Of a DNA stretch of 41,967 nt, positions 1 through 8,672 are shown piece by piece (position 1 is the stretch's first letter; every line of letters starts with the position of its first letter). A program made the position numbers and the translations under genes. This DNA is from an uncultured Clostridia bacterium (GTDB taxonomy: Bacteria > Bacillota > Clostridia > Saccharofermentanales > Saccharofermentanaceae). Location of the stretch: the NCBI GenBank assembly GCA_937876985.1, contig CALEFT010000042.1, forward strand, positions 1 to 41,967. Direction: 5' to 3'. Under the pieces are notes generated by a model. The model was given only the letters and a program-made list of their open reading frames with translations, had not been told where the DNA came from and did no database searches.

Positions 1-69
1 CAACAAATCTGTCAACAGATTGACCCGTTTTTGTTGACAAAACTGTTGACGGAGCAACAACGTCTATAA
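1..69 (+). other. Possible C-terminal tail of a CDS cut by the window edge
   Basis: Reading frame 1 is open from the first base to a TAA at 67-69 and gives 22 residues ending in LLTKLLTEQQRL. No start is visible, so this may be the end of a gene lying to the left, or chance. Part of it (25-54) is repeated at 14485-14514, where the same frame is also open and three of the four base differences are silent. I do not recognise a family. Confidence 0.25.
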
Positions 70-244
70 TTGTTAATTTGCTTAGCGAATTATGTCTAAC
101 AAAAAACGAGAAGAGCGTAAAAATCTGACATTTCACTTAAGTGCAATAAATGCTACAATCAAGGATGCTTTGATTAACTGATATTGATGCTTGATTGTAA
201 GCGAATCGGCGTAGTAAATAGAATGGCGGAATAGGAGAACTCTT

Positions 245-1000
245 ATGACAAGATTGTTTGTTAGTGAGAATTTGCGAAATAGTAACAATTACACACTTAC
301 AGATGACAATGCGCATTATGTTGGACAGGTTCTTAGGATGAGGACCGGTGAAAGCCTTGTGATTGTCGATGGGAATGGATTGGAATATGTTTCCGAAGTT
401 TGTTCGATTGATAAGAAAGAGGTCTCGTTGAAGCTTGGGGTGGCGCAAGTTAATATAAGTGAGCCACCATATGAGGTTACGCTTTATCAGGCGGTTTCTA
501 AGGGCGAACGCATGGATTTGACTATACAAAAGTGCGTGGAACTCGGTGTTACGAGAATTGTGCCAGTGATGTCGAATAGATGCATCGTGAAGATGGATAA
601 GAAAAATGATGGCAAAATTGCTAGGTGGCAGAAGATTGCACTTGAAGCGGCTAGGCAGTCTGGTAGAGGAATTGTGCCTGAGGTGTGTGATGTGATGCTT
701 TTCGAGGAGGCCATCGAAGAAGTAAAGAGAGACGGGTTCGATTTGGCGCTGATTCCTTGGGAGGAAGAAAAGGATAAGGGCATCAAGGAAGCGATTGCGA
801 AGGTAAGAGGCGAAGTGCAAGGCGGAAGGCGTGCGAGGATTGCTGTTTTTGTTGGGCCAGAGGGCGGATTCGAGAGCGAAGAGTGCCAAATGGCTGGTAG
901 GCAGGGCATTGTTCCGGTGACGCTGGGGCCGAGGATTTTGAGGACGGAAACGGCAGGCGCGGCGGTGCTCGCAATGTTCATTTACGAGATGGAATTGTGA
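245..1000 (+). CDS. rsmE: 16S rRNA (uracil-1498-N3)-methyltransferase, RsmE family
   Basis: RsmE uses S-adenosylmethionine to methylate N3 of U1498 in 16S rRNA near the decoding site of the 30S subunit. The 251-residue length is normal for the family. The SPOUT-fold signatures are clear: GPEGGF at residues 204-209 and LGPRILRTETA at 227-237, which form the knotted cofactor site; the N-terminus (TRLFVSENL) is the PUA-like part. A ribosome binding site AGGAG precedes the ATG. No prmA is visible upstream, although rsmE often follows it; the upstream gene may lie outside the window. hisS starts 50 bases downstream behind a likely promoter of its own. Confidence 0.95.
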   Translation: MTRLFVSENLRNSNNYTLTDDNAHYVGQVLRMRTGESLVIVDGNGLEYVSEVCSIDKKEVSLKLGVAQVNISEPPYEVTLYQAVSKGERMDLTIQKCVELGVTRIVPVMSNRCIVKMDKKNDGKIARWQKIALEAARQSGRGIVPEVCDVMLFEEAIEEVKRDGFDLALIPWEEEKDKGIKEAIAKVRGEVQGGRRARIAVFVGPEGGFESEECQMAGRQGIVPVTLGPRILRTETAGAAVLAMFIYEMEL

Positions 1001-1009
1001 TGATATAAT
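981..1009 (+). promoter_or_regulatory. Predicted promoter for hisS
   Basis: TTTACG at 981-986 and TATAAT at 1004-1009 are spaced by 17 bases. The -35 matches the consensus at four positions. The element overlaps the 3' end of rsmE, so hisS-aspS can be transcribed separately from rsmE. Confidence 0.45.
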
Positions 1010-1049
1010 ACACAGATGCTTATTAATAATATAAATAAGGAGAACGATT

Positions 1050-2306
1050 ATGAGATTTGCAGCGCAGAAGGGTACTAGAGACATTTTGCCTGAGGATATT
1101 TACAAGTGGCACAAGCTTGAGAGGCTTTATAGCGATGTTTGTCATAGGTATGGATATGAGGAGATTCGTATTCCTACTTTTGAGCAGACGGATTTGTTCC
1201 AAAGAGGAGTTGGTGATACTACGGATGTAGTGCAGAAGGAGATGTACACCTTTGATGACAAGGGTGGCCGTTCGATTACGCTTCGTCCTGAGGGAACTGC
1301 GGGCGTGGTTCGTAGCTTTATTGAGAATGGAATGGGTTCGCTTCCAAGTCCTGTTAGAATGTTCTATAACATTACTGCTTTTAGATATGAGAATGTGCAG
1401 AAGGGAAGACTTAGAGAGTTCCATCAGTTTGGATTGGAGGCTTTTGGTTCTGAGGGACCAGAGATTGATGCAGAGATTATTTCTACTGTGAAGCTTTTCT
1501 TCGATGAGATTGGACTATCTAAGACTAAGCTTTGCATCAATTCGATTGGTTGCCCAAGCTGCCGTTCTAAGTACAATGAGGTGCTTAAGGATTATTTCCG
1601 TCCACATATCGATAAGCTTTGTGAGGATTGCCGTTCAAGATTTGAGAAGAATCCTCTTCGTATGATTGATTGTAAGGTGGAGTCCTGCGGCGCAATTGCT
1701 AAGGATGCTCCAAGACTAATCGACTACTTGTGTGATGAGTGTGACGAGCACTTTGCTAAGCTCAAGGCAAACCTTGATTTGCTTGGAATTTCTTATGAGA
1801 TTGATTCTGGAATTGTTCGTGGTCTTGACTATTACACAAGAACAGTATTCGAGTTTAAGTCTGAGAATGTTGGTACTCAGGGTACTATCTGTGGTGGTGG
1901 TCGTTACGACGGCCTCGTTGAAGAAATCGGTGGTCAACATGTTCCTGGAATCGGTTATGCAATGGGTGTCGAGCGTTTGCTAATGGAGTGCGAGGCTCAG
2001 GGCATTGAGTTTGGTAATCCGAATAATGTGCTAGTTTATTTCGCAGCGATGTCGGATAGTGCAAAGGCTCTTGTAAGTAAGCTCGTATTTGACCTTCGTA
2101 AGGCTGGAATCGGTGCAGAGCAGGACCTCATGAATAGAAGCTTCAGGGCACAGATGAAGTATGCTGGCAAGGCGAAGATTCCTTACTTGGTTGTTATCGG
2201 CGACGACGAAGTTAGCTCTGGACAAATCAAGGTTAAGCGCATGGAAGACGGCGTCGAGGAGCAGATAGGAATTGACAATTTGATTTCTTATATGAAGGCG
2301 CTCTAA
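1050..2306 (+). CDS. hisS: Histidyl-tRNA synthetase
   Basis: A class II aminoacyl-tRNA synthetase that charges tRNA-His in the cytoplasm. Seen: motif 2 RPEGTAG at residues 79-85, the histidine-specific GLDYYTRTVFEF at about 258-269, GRYDGLVEEIGG, GIGYAMGVERLL (motif 3), and a C-terminal anticodon-binding domain (from about residue 330). The 418-residue length is typical. ATG is preceded by AAGGAG at good spacing. It is followed 81 bases later by aspS; the hisS-aspS pair is a common Gram-positive arrangement. No T-box leader is visible. Confidence 0.97.
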   Translation: MRFAAQKGTRDILPEDIYKWHKLERLYSDVCHRYGYEEIRIPTFEQTDLFQRGVGDTTDVVQKEMYTFDDKGGRSITLRPEGTAGVVRSFIENGMGSLPSPVRMFYNITAFRYENVQKGRLREFHQFGLEAFGSEGPEIDAEIISTVKLFFDEIGLSKTKLCINSIGCPSCRSKYNEVLKDYFRPHIDKLCEDCRSRFEKNPLRMIDCKVESCGAIAKDAPRLIDYLCDECDEHFAKLKANLDLLGISYEIDSGIVRGLDYYTRTVFEFKSENVGTQGTICGGGRYDGLVEEIGGQHVPGIGYAMGVERLLMECEAQGIEFGNPNNVLVYFAAMSDSAKALVSKLVFDLRKAGIGAEQDLMNRSFRAQMKYAGKAKIPYLVVIGDDEVSSGQIKVKRMEDGVEEQIGIDNLISYMKAL

Positions 2307-2387
2307 GCCTTTTCGAAAAGGGGCAGGCTCGCCCTTTACAAAAAAATATTATTTTCGCGTGATAGGCGCGGTGAAGAGGAGATAAAA

Positions 2388-4181
2388 ATGGCAGATTCAA
2401 TTATTGGATTAAAGAGAAGTTTTATGTGTACTGAGGTTAGCGAGGCTAACGTTGGACAGAAGGTTACACTTATGGGTTGGTGCCACAAGTGCAGAGACCT
2501 TGGTGGACTAACATTTATTACGCTTCGTGATAGAACTGGAGAGATTCAGCTCATGATTGACCCAGATAGTGATGAGGCGCTTAAGGCGAAGGCTGCTTCT
2601 GTTCGCAGTGAGTACGTTCTCGCAGCTACTGGTCTAGTTCAGCTTAGATCCGCTCCAAACCCAAAGATGAAGACAGGTACAATTGAGGTGCTTGTTGAGG
2701 ATTTGAGAATTATTTCTGAGGCAAATACAACTCCTTTCTACATTGAGGAGAACGACAATGCTAATGAGGCACTAAGACTTAAGTACAGATACCTAGATCT
2801 TCGCCGCCCAAATATGCAGCGTAATCTTATGCTTAGACACAGAATTGCAAAGTGTGCTCGTGACTACTATGATGAGCAGGGCTTTGTTGAGATTGAGACT
2901 CCAATTCTTGGAAAGAGTACACCGGAGGGAGCTAGAGATTATCTCGTGCCAAGCCGAATTAAGAATGGTTCCTTCTTCGCACTTCCACAGTCTCCACAGC
3001 TTTATAAGCAGCTTTTGATGCTTGCTGGTTACGACAGATATATGCAGATTGCAAAGTGCTTCAGAGATGAGGACCTTCGTGCAGATCGTCAGCCAGAGTT
3101 TACTCAGATTGACCTCGAGATGAGCTTCGTTGATTGCGACGACGTAATGAACATGACAGAGGGCTTCTTAGTTAAGGTTTTCAAGGAGGCACTTGGCTAC
3201 GAGATTAAGACTCCAATTAGAAGAATTCCTTACGTAGAGGCAATGGAGAAGTACGGTTCCGACAAGCCAGACCTTAGATTTGGCATGGAACTTAACAATA
3301 TTTCAGAAGTAGTAAAGGACATCGATTTCGTAGTATTTAAGGGCGCCCTCGAAAATGGCGGCAGCGTTCGCGCAATCACAATTCCAGGTGGATCAAAGTT
3401 CTCACGTAAGGAAATCGATGCACTTGGTGAGGTATGTAAGACATATCATGCGAAGGGAATGGCTTGGATTGTTCCATCTAGCGAGCCACGTGGTTCCTTC
3501 TTGAAGTTCTTAAAGCCAGAGGATATCGAAGCAATTAAGACAGCAATGAATGCTAATGGCGAGGACCTTATTTGTATCGTAGCAGACAAGGATGAGGTTA
3601 CTTTCTCTGCTCTTGGTGCACTTAGAATTGAGGCAGCAAATAAGCTTGGCCTTATCGATGAGGATGCATTTGAGTTCTGCTGGGTTACAGAGTTCCCAAT
3701 GTTTGAATATTCTGAGGAAGAGGGTCGCTTTATGGCTAAGCACCATCCATTTACAATGCCAATGGATGAGGATATTGAGTTCCTTGAGTCTGATAAGGGC
3801 AAGGTTCGTTCTAAGGCATACGACATTGTATTGAATGGTTGCGAGCTTGGTGGTGGTTCTATCCGTATCCACAATAGAGACCTACAGATGAGAGTGTTTA
3901 AGGCTCTTGGATTTACAGAAGAGAAGGCACAGGAGCAGTTTGGCTTCTTGTTAGATGCATTCACATTCGGTGTGCCTCCACATGGTGGACTTGCATATGG
4001 ACTTGATCGTATGGTAATGCTCATGGCTAAGTGTGCAAGCATTCGTGAAGTAATTGCATTCCCTAAGGTACAGAACTCTTCTGATCTTATGACTGAGGCT
4101 CCAGCACCAGTAGAGCAAAAGCAGCTCGACGACTTAGGAATTCTTGTAGCAGAGATAAAGGAAGAAGTTTCGGAGGAATAA
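2388..4181 (+). CDS. aspS: Aspartyl-tRNA synthetase, bacterial type
   Basis: A class II synthetase charging tRNA-Asp (possibly also tRNA-Asn; this window cannot tell which). Seen in order: an N-terminal OB-fold anticodon-binding domain, motif 2 with FRDEDLRADRQPEFTQIDLE from residue 225, an inserted GAD domain (about residues 300-420), and motif 3 with GLAYGLDRMVMLM at about 534-546. The length of 597 fits the bacterial form carrying the GAD insertion. GAGGAG lies just before the ATG. The gap to hisS contains a CCTTTTCGAAAAGG palindrome (2308-2321). lepB follows after 3 bases. Confidence 0.97.
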   Translation: MADSIIGLKRSFMCTEVSEANVGQKVTLMGWCHKCRDLGGLTFITLRDRTGEIQLMIDPDSDEALKAKAASVRSEYVLAATGLVQLRSAPNPKMKTGTIEVLVEDLRIISEANTTPFYIEENDNANEALRLKYRYLDLRRPNMQRNLMLRHRIAKCARDYYDEQGFVEIETPILGKSTPEGARDYLVPSRIKNGSFFALPQSPQLYKQLLMLAGYDRYMQIAKCFRDEDLRADRQPEFTQIDLEMSFVDCDDVMNMTEGFLVKVFKEALGYEIKTPIRRIPYVEAMEKYGSDKPDLRFGMELNNISEVVKDIDFVVFKGALENGGSVRAITIPGGSKFSRKEIDALGEVCKTYHAKGMAWIVPSSEPRGSFLKFLKPEDIEAIKTAMNANGEDLICIVADKDEVTFSALGALRIEAANKLGLIDEDAFEFCWVTEFPMFEYSEEEGRFMAKHHPFTMPMDEDIEFLESDKGKVRSKAYDIVLNGCELGGGSIRIHNRDLQMRVFKALGFTEEKAQEQFGFLLDAFTFGVPPHGGLAYGLDRMVMLMAKCASIREVIAFPKVQNSSDLMTEAPAPVEQKQLDDLGILVAEIKEEVSEE

Positions 4182-4184
4182 TAG

Positions 4185-4916
4185 ATGAAGCAAAACTTAC
4201 CAACTCCAAGCCAAGACAATTATGTAAATGAAGAGATTTCGCTTAATGAGCTTAATGAGCTTAGCGAGATAAGCAAGTCAAGCAATACAGATATGCCAAA
4301 AGAGAAAAAGGATGATGTAAATAGCGAGGAAGTCGAGAAGCAAGTTCGTAAGAAGATACTTTTCGAAGTCCTAGACTGGGTGAAATCTATTGTCTTTGGT
4401 GTAGTAATTGGTGTTTTGGTAGTGGTTTTTGTAATCCAAAGAAGCAATGTGTTTGGCGATTCGATGATGCCGACATTAAATAGCGGAGATGTGATTTTTG
4501 CGGAGAAGATTTCTACTTATTTCGCGAACTATTCTAGAGGCGATATCGTAATTCTTGATGGTAGCGGTATGGAAGGCTATAACCGTGAGGAATTCCTCGT
4601 AAAGAGAATTATCGGACTTCCAGGAGATACAATCCGAATTCAAGATGGATGCGTATATCTTCGCGAGAGTGGTCAGACAGAGTTTGTTATGCTTAATGAG
4701 CTTTACCTTCAGGAGGGCACAAGCACGACAATGAACGGAGTAGGAATTAGCCGCGGTTATGACGAGATTACTCTTGGAGACAACGAGTATTATTGTATGG
4801 GTGATAACAGAATGGTAAGTAACGATAGTCGTAATCTAGGTCCATTTACTGAGGATAGAATCCGCGGCGTCGCAGTTATTTTGGTATATCCATTTAGTTC
4901 ATTCGGATTACTCTAA
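4185..4916 (+). CDS. lepB: Signal peptidase I with an acidic cytosolic extension
   Basis: This membrane peptidase removes signal peptides from Sec and Tat substrates outside the cytoplasmic membrane. Residues 1-57 form a charged, Asn/Glu/Ser-rich cytosolic extension, longer than in many Gram-positive homologues. One transmembrane segment spans about 66-85. The catalytic Ser is S93 in GDSMMPTL and the general-base Lys is K140 in LVKRIIGLPGD. The box-E motif GDNR...NDSRNLGP is near the C-terminus. The start is 3 bases after the aspS stop and uses the GGAGGA inside the end of aspS, so the genes are probably translationally linked. Confidence 0.93.
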   Translation: MKQNLPTPSQDNYVNEEISLNELNELSEISKSSNTDMPKEKKDDVNSEEVEKQVRKKILFEVLDWVKSIVFGVVIGVLVVVFVIQRSNVFGDSMMPTLNSGDVIFAEKISTYFANYSRGDIVILDGSGMEGYNREEFLVKRIIGLPGDTIRIQDGCVYLRESGQTEFVMLNELYLQEGTSTTMNGVGISRGYDEITLGDNEYYCMGDNRMVSNDSRNLGPFTEDRIRGVAVILVYPFSSFGLL

Positions 4917-5029
4917 TTTAGAATTTGTTTCTAGCTATATTCGCCTATAACTAATGTAGTTAACAGATAATTGTGATTAATATTGTGATTGATAAAGAAA
5001 GTATTACTAAGTAAGGAAAAAAACAAGAC

Positions 5030-6838
5030 ATGGACAGGCAAGATTATATTCGTAATTTTTGCATTATTGCACATATCGACCATGGTAAGTCTACTTTGGC
5101 TGACCGCTTGATTGAGCATACTGGTGTAAAAGAGAAGCGAGAGATGCAGTCTCAGATTCTCGACAATATGGCAATCGAGCGTGAGCGTGGAATTACTATC
5201 AAGGCACAGGCTACGAGAATGGAGTACAAGGCTAAGGACGGCAACACATATAAGCTTAACCTTATCGACACTCCGGGACACGTAGACTTCAACTACGAGG
5301 TTTCTCGTTCTCTTGCTGCATGTGACGGCGCAGTTCTTATCGTTGACGCAGCTCAAGGCGTAGAGGCGCAAACACTTGCAAATGTGTATCTCGCAGTAGA
5401 CGCTGACCTTGAGGTTTTGCCAGTAATCAACAAGATTGATTTGCCATCTGCTCAGCCAGAGGTCGTTCGTCAGGAGATTGAGGATGTAATCGGAATCGAT
5501 GCATCTTATGCTCCTCTAATTTCTGCCAAAAACGACATCGGCATCGACGAGGTTCTTGAATCTATTATCGAATATCTTCCTGCTCCACATGGCAAAGAGG
5601 ATGTTCCGCTTCGTGCGCTTATCTTTGACTCTAAGTACGACCCATATAAGGGCGTTATCGTTTCTTGCAGAATTAACGAGGGCAACGTAAGCCTTGGCGA
5701 CAAGATAAAGATGATGCATACGGGCAAGGAGTTCGTTGTTACTGAACTTGGCTTTTTCGCGCCGGGCGAGTACATTCCTGCGAAGACTTTGCAGGCAGGC
5801 GAGGTAGGCTACATCTGCGCTTCTATCAAGAATGTGCGTGACACAGCTCCAGGCGACACAATCACTCTAAGCGACAACCCTGCGACAGAGCCTCTTATGG
5901 GCTATAAGAGTATTCAGCAGATGGTATTCTGTGGCATTTACCCAGTAGATGGCGCTAAGTACGGAGACCTCCGCGACGCTCTCGAAAAGCTTCGCTTAAA
6001 CGACGCAGCACTTTCCTTCGAGGCAGAAACTTCGGCAGCTCTTGGCTTTGGTTTCCGCTGTGGCTTCTTAGGACTATTACACTATGAGGTTATTCAGGAA
6101 AGACTAGAAAGAGAGTTCAATCTTGACCTCATTTCTACTGCTCCATCGGTTATTTACAATGTATATAAGATGGACGGAACGATGGTTCGCATGGACAACC
6201 CAACAAATATGCCAGACCCATCCGAGATCGATTATATCGAAGAGCCAATGGTAAAGTGTACTATCATGATGCCAAAGGAATATGTTGGAAACATCATGGA
6301 GCTTTGTCAGGATAGACGTGGCGTTTATACAGACATGACTTACATGGATGACGTTCGTGTAATGCTACATTATAGAATGCCACTTAATGAGATTATCTAT
6401 GACTTTTTCGACTGCCTAAAGTCTCGCACAAGAGGCTACGCTTCTTTGGACTATGAGATGGACGGCTATGAGAGAAGCTCTCTAGTTAAGCTAGACATTC
6501 TTCTCAACGGCGACCCAGTTGACGCGCTAAGCTTCATCGTCCACAAGGACAAGGCCTACGCACGTGGTCGTAAGATGGCAGAAAAGCTCAAGGAAAACAT
6601 CCCAAGACAGCAGTTCGAGGTACCAATCCAGGCATGCATCGGAGGCAAGGTAATCGCTAGAGAGACTATCCGTGCATATCGTAAGGACGTTATCGCGAAG
6701 TGCTACGGTGGTGATATCACACGTAAGAAGAAGCTCCTCGAGAAGCAGAAGGAAGGTAAGAAGAGGATGCGTCAGGTAGGATCTGTCGAGGTTCCACAAG
6801 AGGCCTTCATGTCAGTCTTGAAGCTCGAAGAAAACTAA
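5030..6838 (+). CDS. lepA: Elongation factor 4 (LepA), ribosome back-translocation GTPase
   Basis: LepA is a translational GTPase related to EF-G that acts on stalled or mis-translocated ribosomes. Seen: G1 AHIDHGKST at residues 14-22, switch region RGITIKAQ at 53-60, DTPGH at 80-84, NKID at 134-137, and the LepA-specific C-terminal domain ending in a basic tail. The 602 residues match the family. AAGGA lies ahead of the ATG. The 113-base gap after lepB contains a direct repeat ATTGTGATT (around 4967 and 4983) and no clear promoter. lepB-lepA adjacency is common. Confidence 0.97.
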   Translation: MDRQDYIRNFCIIAHIDHGKSTLADRLIEHTGVKEKREMQSQILDNMAIERERGITIKAQATRMEYKAKDGNTYKLNLIDTPGHVDFNYEVSRSLAACDGAVLIVDAAQGVEAQTLANVYLAVDADLEVLPVINKIDLPSAQPEVVRQEIEDVIGIDASYAPLISAKNDIGIDEVLESIIEYLPAPHGKEDVPLRALIFDSKYDPYKGVIVSCRINEGNVSLGDKIKMMHTGKEFVVTELGFFAPGEYIPAKTLQAGEVGYICASIKNVRDTAPGDTITLSDNPATEPLMGYKSIQQMVFCGIYPVDGAKYGDLRDALEKLRLNDAALSFEAETSAALGFGFRCGFLGLLHYEVIQERLEREFNLDLISTAPSVIYNVYKMDGTMVRMDNPTNMPDPSEIDYIEEPMVKCTIMMPKEYVGNIMELCQDRRGVYTDMTYMDDVRVMLHYRMPLNEIIYDFFDCLKSRTRGYASLDYEMDGYERSSLVKLDILLNGDPVDALSFIVHKDKAYARGRKMAEKLKENIPRQQFEVPIQACIGGKVIARETIRAYRKDVIAKCYGGDITRKKKLLEKQKEGKKRMRQVGSVEVPQEAFMSVLKLEEN

Positions 6839-6856
6839 TTAGTTAGGGAGTAATAT

Positions 6857-7819
6857 ATGGAAATTCTTTTATATATAGTAGTTCTTGTTGCAAGCTTTTT
6901 CTTCTTGATTAAGGGAGCAGATTTTTTGGTGGATAACGCATCTTACATTGCTAAGGCAATGCGTATCCCGGCAGTAATTATCGGACTTACAATAGTAGCT
7001 TTTGGAACTAGTGCACCAGAAGCAGGAGTAAGCATTGTATCATCAATGTCTGGAGATAATGCACTTGCAATTTCTAATGTAGTAGGTTCTAATCTCTTCA
7101 ACATGTTAGTTGTAGTCGGATGCTGTGCTCTTATCCGTAATGTATCCGTTGACAAGGATATAAAGCATAGAGATATGCCAATCTGTCTTGGCGTTACTTT
7201 GTTGTTATTCATTTTTGTAATGAATTTAATTCTTTCTAGAATAGAGGGTGTATTCCTCTTTATTTTTATTATTGGCTATGTAGTAATGTTGGTTTCTGTA
7301 GCTCTTAAAGAAATCAAAGAAGCCGAGCAGCATCCTGATGACGAAGTTGAAAAAATGGTAGTATACCCAAAATTCCGTATTTTCTTAAGCTTCATCGGAG
7401 TTGTTCTAGGTGTGTTTGTAATATATCTAGCGTCCGAGGGAGTAGTGCTTTCAGCGAAGTTTTTTGCGAAGCTATTAGGCGTATCTGATACAGTAATTGG
7501 ACTGACTATAGTTGCTTTTGGTACATCACTTCCAGAATTAGTGACTTCTGTTGTCGCCTCTCGAAAAGGCGAGAACGCCATCGCACTCGGCAATATTGTC
7601 GGTTCCAATCTGTTCAATTTGCTGTTTGTTCTTGGCATTGCTTCAACAATTTCCCCGATATCAATTGCTACAGAAAACTTAATCGATGTAGGCGTTTGTC
7701 TATTAGCTACAATCATTTTCTTTATATTGATATTCAAAAATAATGAGTTGAAGCGCCGTCATGGAATCTTTATGCTAATGCTTTATGCTTCCTATATGGC
7801 ATATATTTTAATTCGCTAA
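6857..7819 (+). CDS. Calcium/sodium antiporter, CaCA family (YrbG type)
   Basis: An inner-membrane cation:cation antiporter. The protein is an inverted duplication: GTSAPE at residues 50-55 and GTSLPE at 222-227 are the two alpha-repeat motifs that line the ion site, each preceded by a hydrophobic IGLTIVAF segment. About ten membrane segments are visible, with a short charged loop (about 151-165) between the halves. The length of 320 is usual. GGGAG precedes the ATG. It starts 18 bases after lepA and probably shares its transcript; a hairpin terminator follows. The transported ions are inferred from the family. Confidence 0.9.
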   Translation: MEILLYIVVLVASFFFLIKGADFLVDNASYIAKAMRIPAVIIGLTIVAFGTSAPEAGVSIVSSMSGDNALAISNVVGSNLFNMLVVVGCCALIRNVSVDKDIKHRDMPICLGVTLLLFIFVMNLILSRIEGVFLFIFIIGYVVMLVSVALKEIKEAEQHPDDEVEKMVVYPKFRIFLSFIGVVLGVFVIYLASEGVVLSAKFFAKLLGVSDTVIGLTIVAFGTSLPELVTSVVASRKGENAIALGNIVGSNLFNLLFVLGIASTISPISIATENLIDVGVCLLATIIFFILIFKNNELKRRHGIFMLMLYASYMAYILIR

Positions 7820-7850
7820 CCATAGGCCAGAAATATGATACAAATAGAAA

Positions 7851-7876
7851 ACGGCACTTTCGGGTGCCGTTTTATT
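7851..7876 (+). terminator. Intrinsic terminator after the antiporter gene
   Basis: ACGGCAC (7851-7857) and GTGCCGT (7864-7870) form a stem with a TTTCGG loop followed by TTTATT. The A-rich left flank means it could also work on the minus strand for the convergent regulator gene. Confidence 0.8.
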
Positions 7877-7926
7877 GTTCGATAAATAGTATTAAATGTG
7901 CCTTCTAATGTGATTTGGTAGACAGT

Positions 7927-8364
7927 TTATCGTTTTTTGAAAAACAAGATATACTGTGCAACAGCATTTCCAACACAAAGAACTAATACGAAACAAGAGA
8001 GCCCTAGCTGAATATTATTCGTACTGTTTAATAGTCCCATTAGCGAGCAAAATGCGGATATTGTAAAACCAATTGCGGACACTAGATGAAGTTGCTTCTT
8101 TCTGGAAAACAAATCATCTGTTTCTTTTGTCGCAGTCAAAACAGCAGGAATGTCGTCGTCACTTTCGTAGTCATCATTTAGAAGATAATCCGTCGTGACA
8201 TTGAATAGCTTGCTAATCTGTAAAATGTTCTGTGCATCTGGTAGTGCTGTTCCGTTTTCCCAACGGCTGATTGCTTGACGAGAAATGTTTAGTTTTTCTG
8301 CAAAGTCTTCCTGTGACCATCCATTAGCTTTCCGATGTTTAATTATTTTGTCTGGTAATTTCAT
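7927..8364 (-). CDS. XRE-family HTH regulator with two C-terminal membrane segments
   Basis: Residues 4-60 form a helix-turn-helix of the Xre/Cro type (SQEDFAEKLNISRQAISRWENG), followed by an acidic linker and two hydrophobic helices at about 93-113 and 119-140. Membrane-tethered regulators with this layout are frequent in Firmicutes, and their signals are mostly unknown. AGGAGG lies 8 bases before the ATG on the minus strand. The promoter region carries two copies of a CATnA..CTTTACA element (8426-8459), candidate operators for self-control. The neighbours give no clear target. Confidence 0.85.
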   Translation of the reverse strand: MKLPDKIIKHRKANGWSQEDFAEKLNISRQAISRWENGTALPDAQNILQISKLFNVTTDYLLNDDYESDDDIPAVLTATKETDDLFSRKKQLHLVSAIGFTISAFCSLMGLLNSTNNIQLGLSCFVLVLCVGNAVAQYILFFKKR

Positions 8365-8425
8365 AATGAAAACCTCCTAGTAGTGATGAATTCATTGTAG
8401 ATACTAGCCTTTGAGAACACCACCA

Positions 8426-8459
8426 CATCAACTTTACAAATCCGCAACATGACTTTACA
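8426..8459. promoter_or_regulatory. Tandem operator-like repeats upstream of the XRE gene
   Basis: CATCAACTTTACA (8426-8438) and CATGACTTTACA (8448-8459) are near-identical direct repeats whose starts are 22 bases apart, about two helical turns. They lie between the predicted promoter and the start codon of the membrane-linked regulator, which suggests autoregulation. Confidence 0.35.
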
Positions 8460-8497
8460 CAGTAGAAAATTCAAGTTGCTTAAACAATTCCATGATT

Positions 8498-8528
8498 ATT
8501 ATATGCTATACCAAGTGATTTTTTGCAA
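8498..8528 (-). promoter_or_regulatory. Weak predicted promoter for the XRE gene
   Basis: On the minus strand TTGCAA (8523-8528) and TATAAT (8498-8503) are separated by 19 bases. The long spacer lowers confidence. The predicted leader is about 130 bases and carries the tandem repeats. Confidence 0.35.
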
Positions 8529-8530
8529 TT

Positions 8531-8557
8531 AAAAACTCCGATGAATTCACATCGGAG
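8531..8557 (-). terminator. Intrinsic terminator of the tRNA-Leu gene
   Basis: On the minus strand CTCCGAT pairs with ATCGGAG (8536-8542 and 8551-8557), followed by five T. It begins 7 bases after the tRNA CCA end. Confidence 0.85.
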
Positions 8558-8563
8558 CTTTGA

Positions 8564-8646
8564 TGGTGCGGATGACAGGACTTGAACCTGCACGATCGCT
8601 CACTGGAACCTAAATCCAGCGTGTCTGCCAATTTCACCACATCCGC
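8564..8646 (-). tRNA. tRNA-Leu (anticodon UAG)
   Basis: The minus strand folds as a class II tRNA. The acceptor stem pairs GCGGATG (5' end at 8646) with CATCCGC; discriminator A and an encoded CCA are at 8564-8567. The anticodon loop TTTAGGT sits between CTGGA and TCCAG, giving anticodon TAG, which reads CUA and probably other CUN codons. A short variable arm is present, and the T loop is GGTTCAAGTCC. It is a single tRNA with its own terminator. Confidence 0.96.
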
Positions 8647-8672
8647 ATAGGTCTTGTAAAATCGACTTAGGA

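Noticed and set aside
34..70. Promoter for rsmE using TTGACA at 34-39 or TTGACG at 46-51 with TATAAT at 65-70
   Set aside because: Spacings of 25 and 13 bases are outside the working range; only the -10 looks good.
137..1084. 315-codon minus-strand frame opposite rsmE
   Set aside because: It lies opposite a clearly recognised gene, and its composition is that of an antisense shadow.
2307..2387. T-box leader before aspS, or before hisS or tyrS
   Set aside because: The gaps are too short, and no T-box core sequence or specifier-loop layout is visible.
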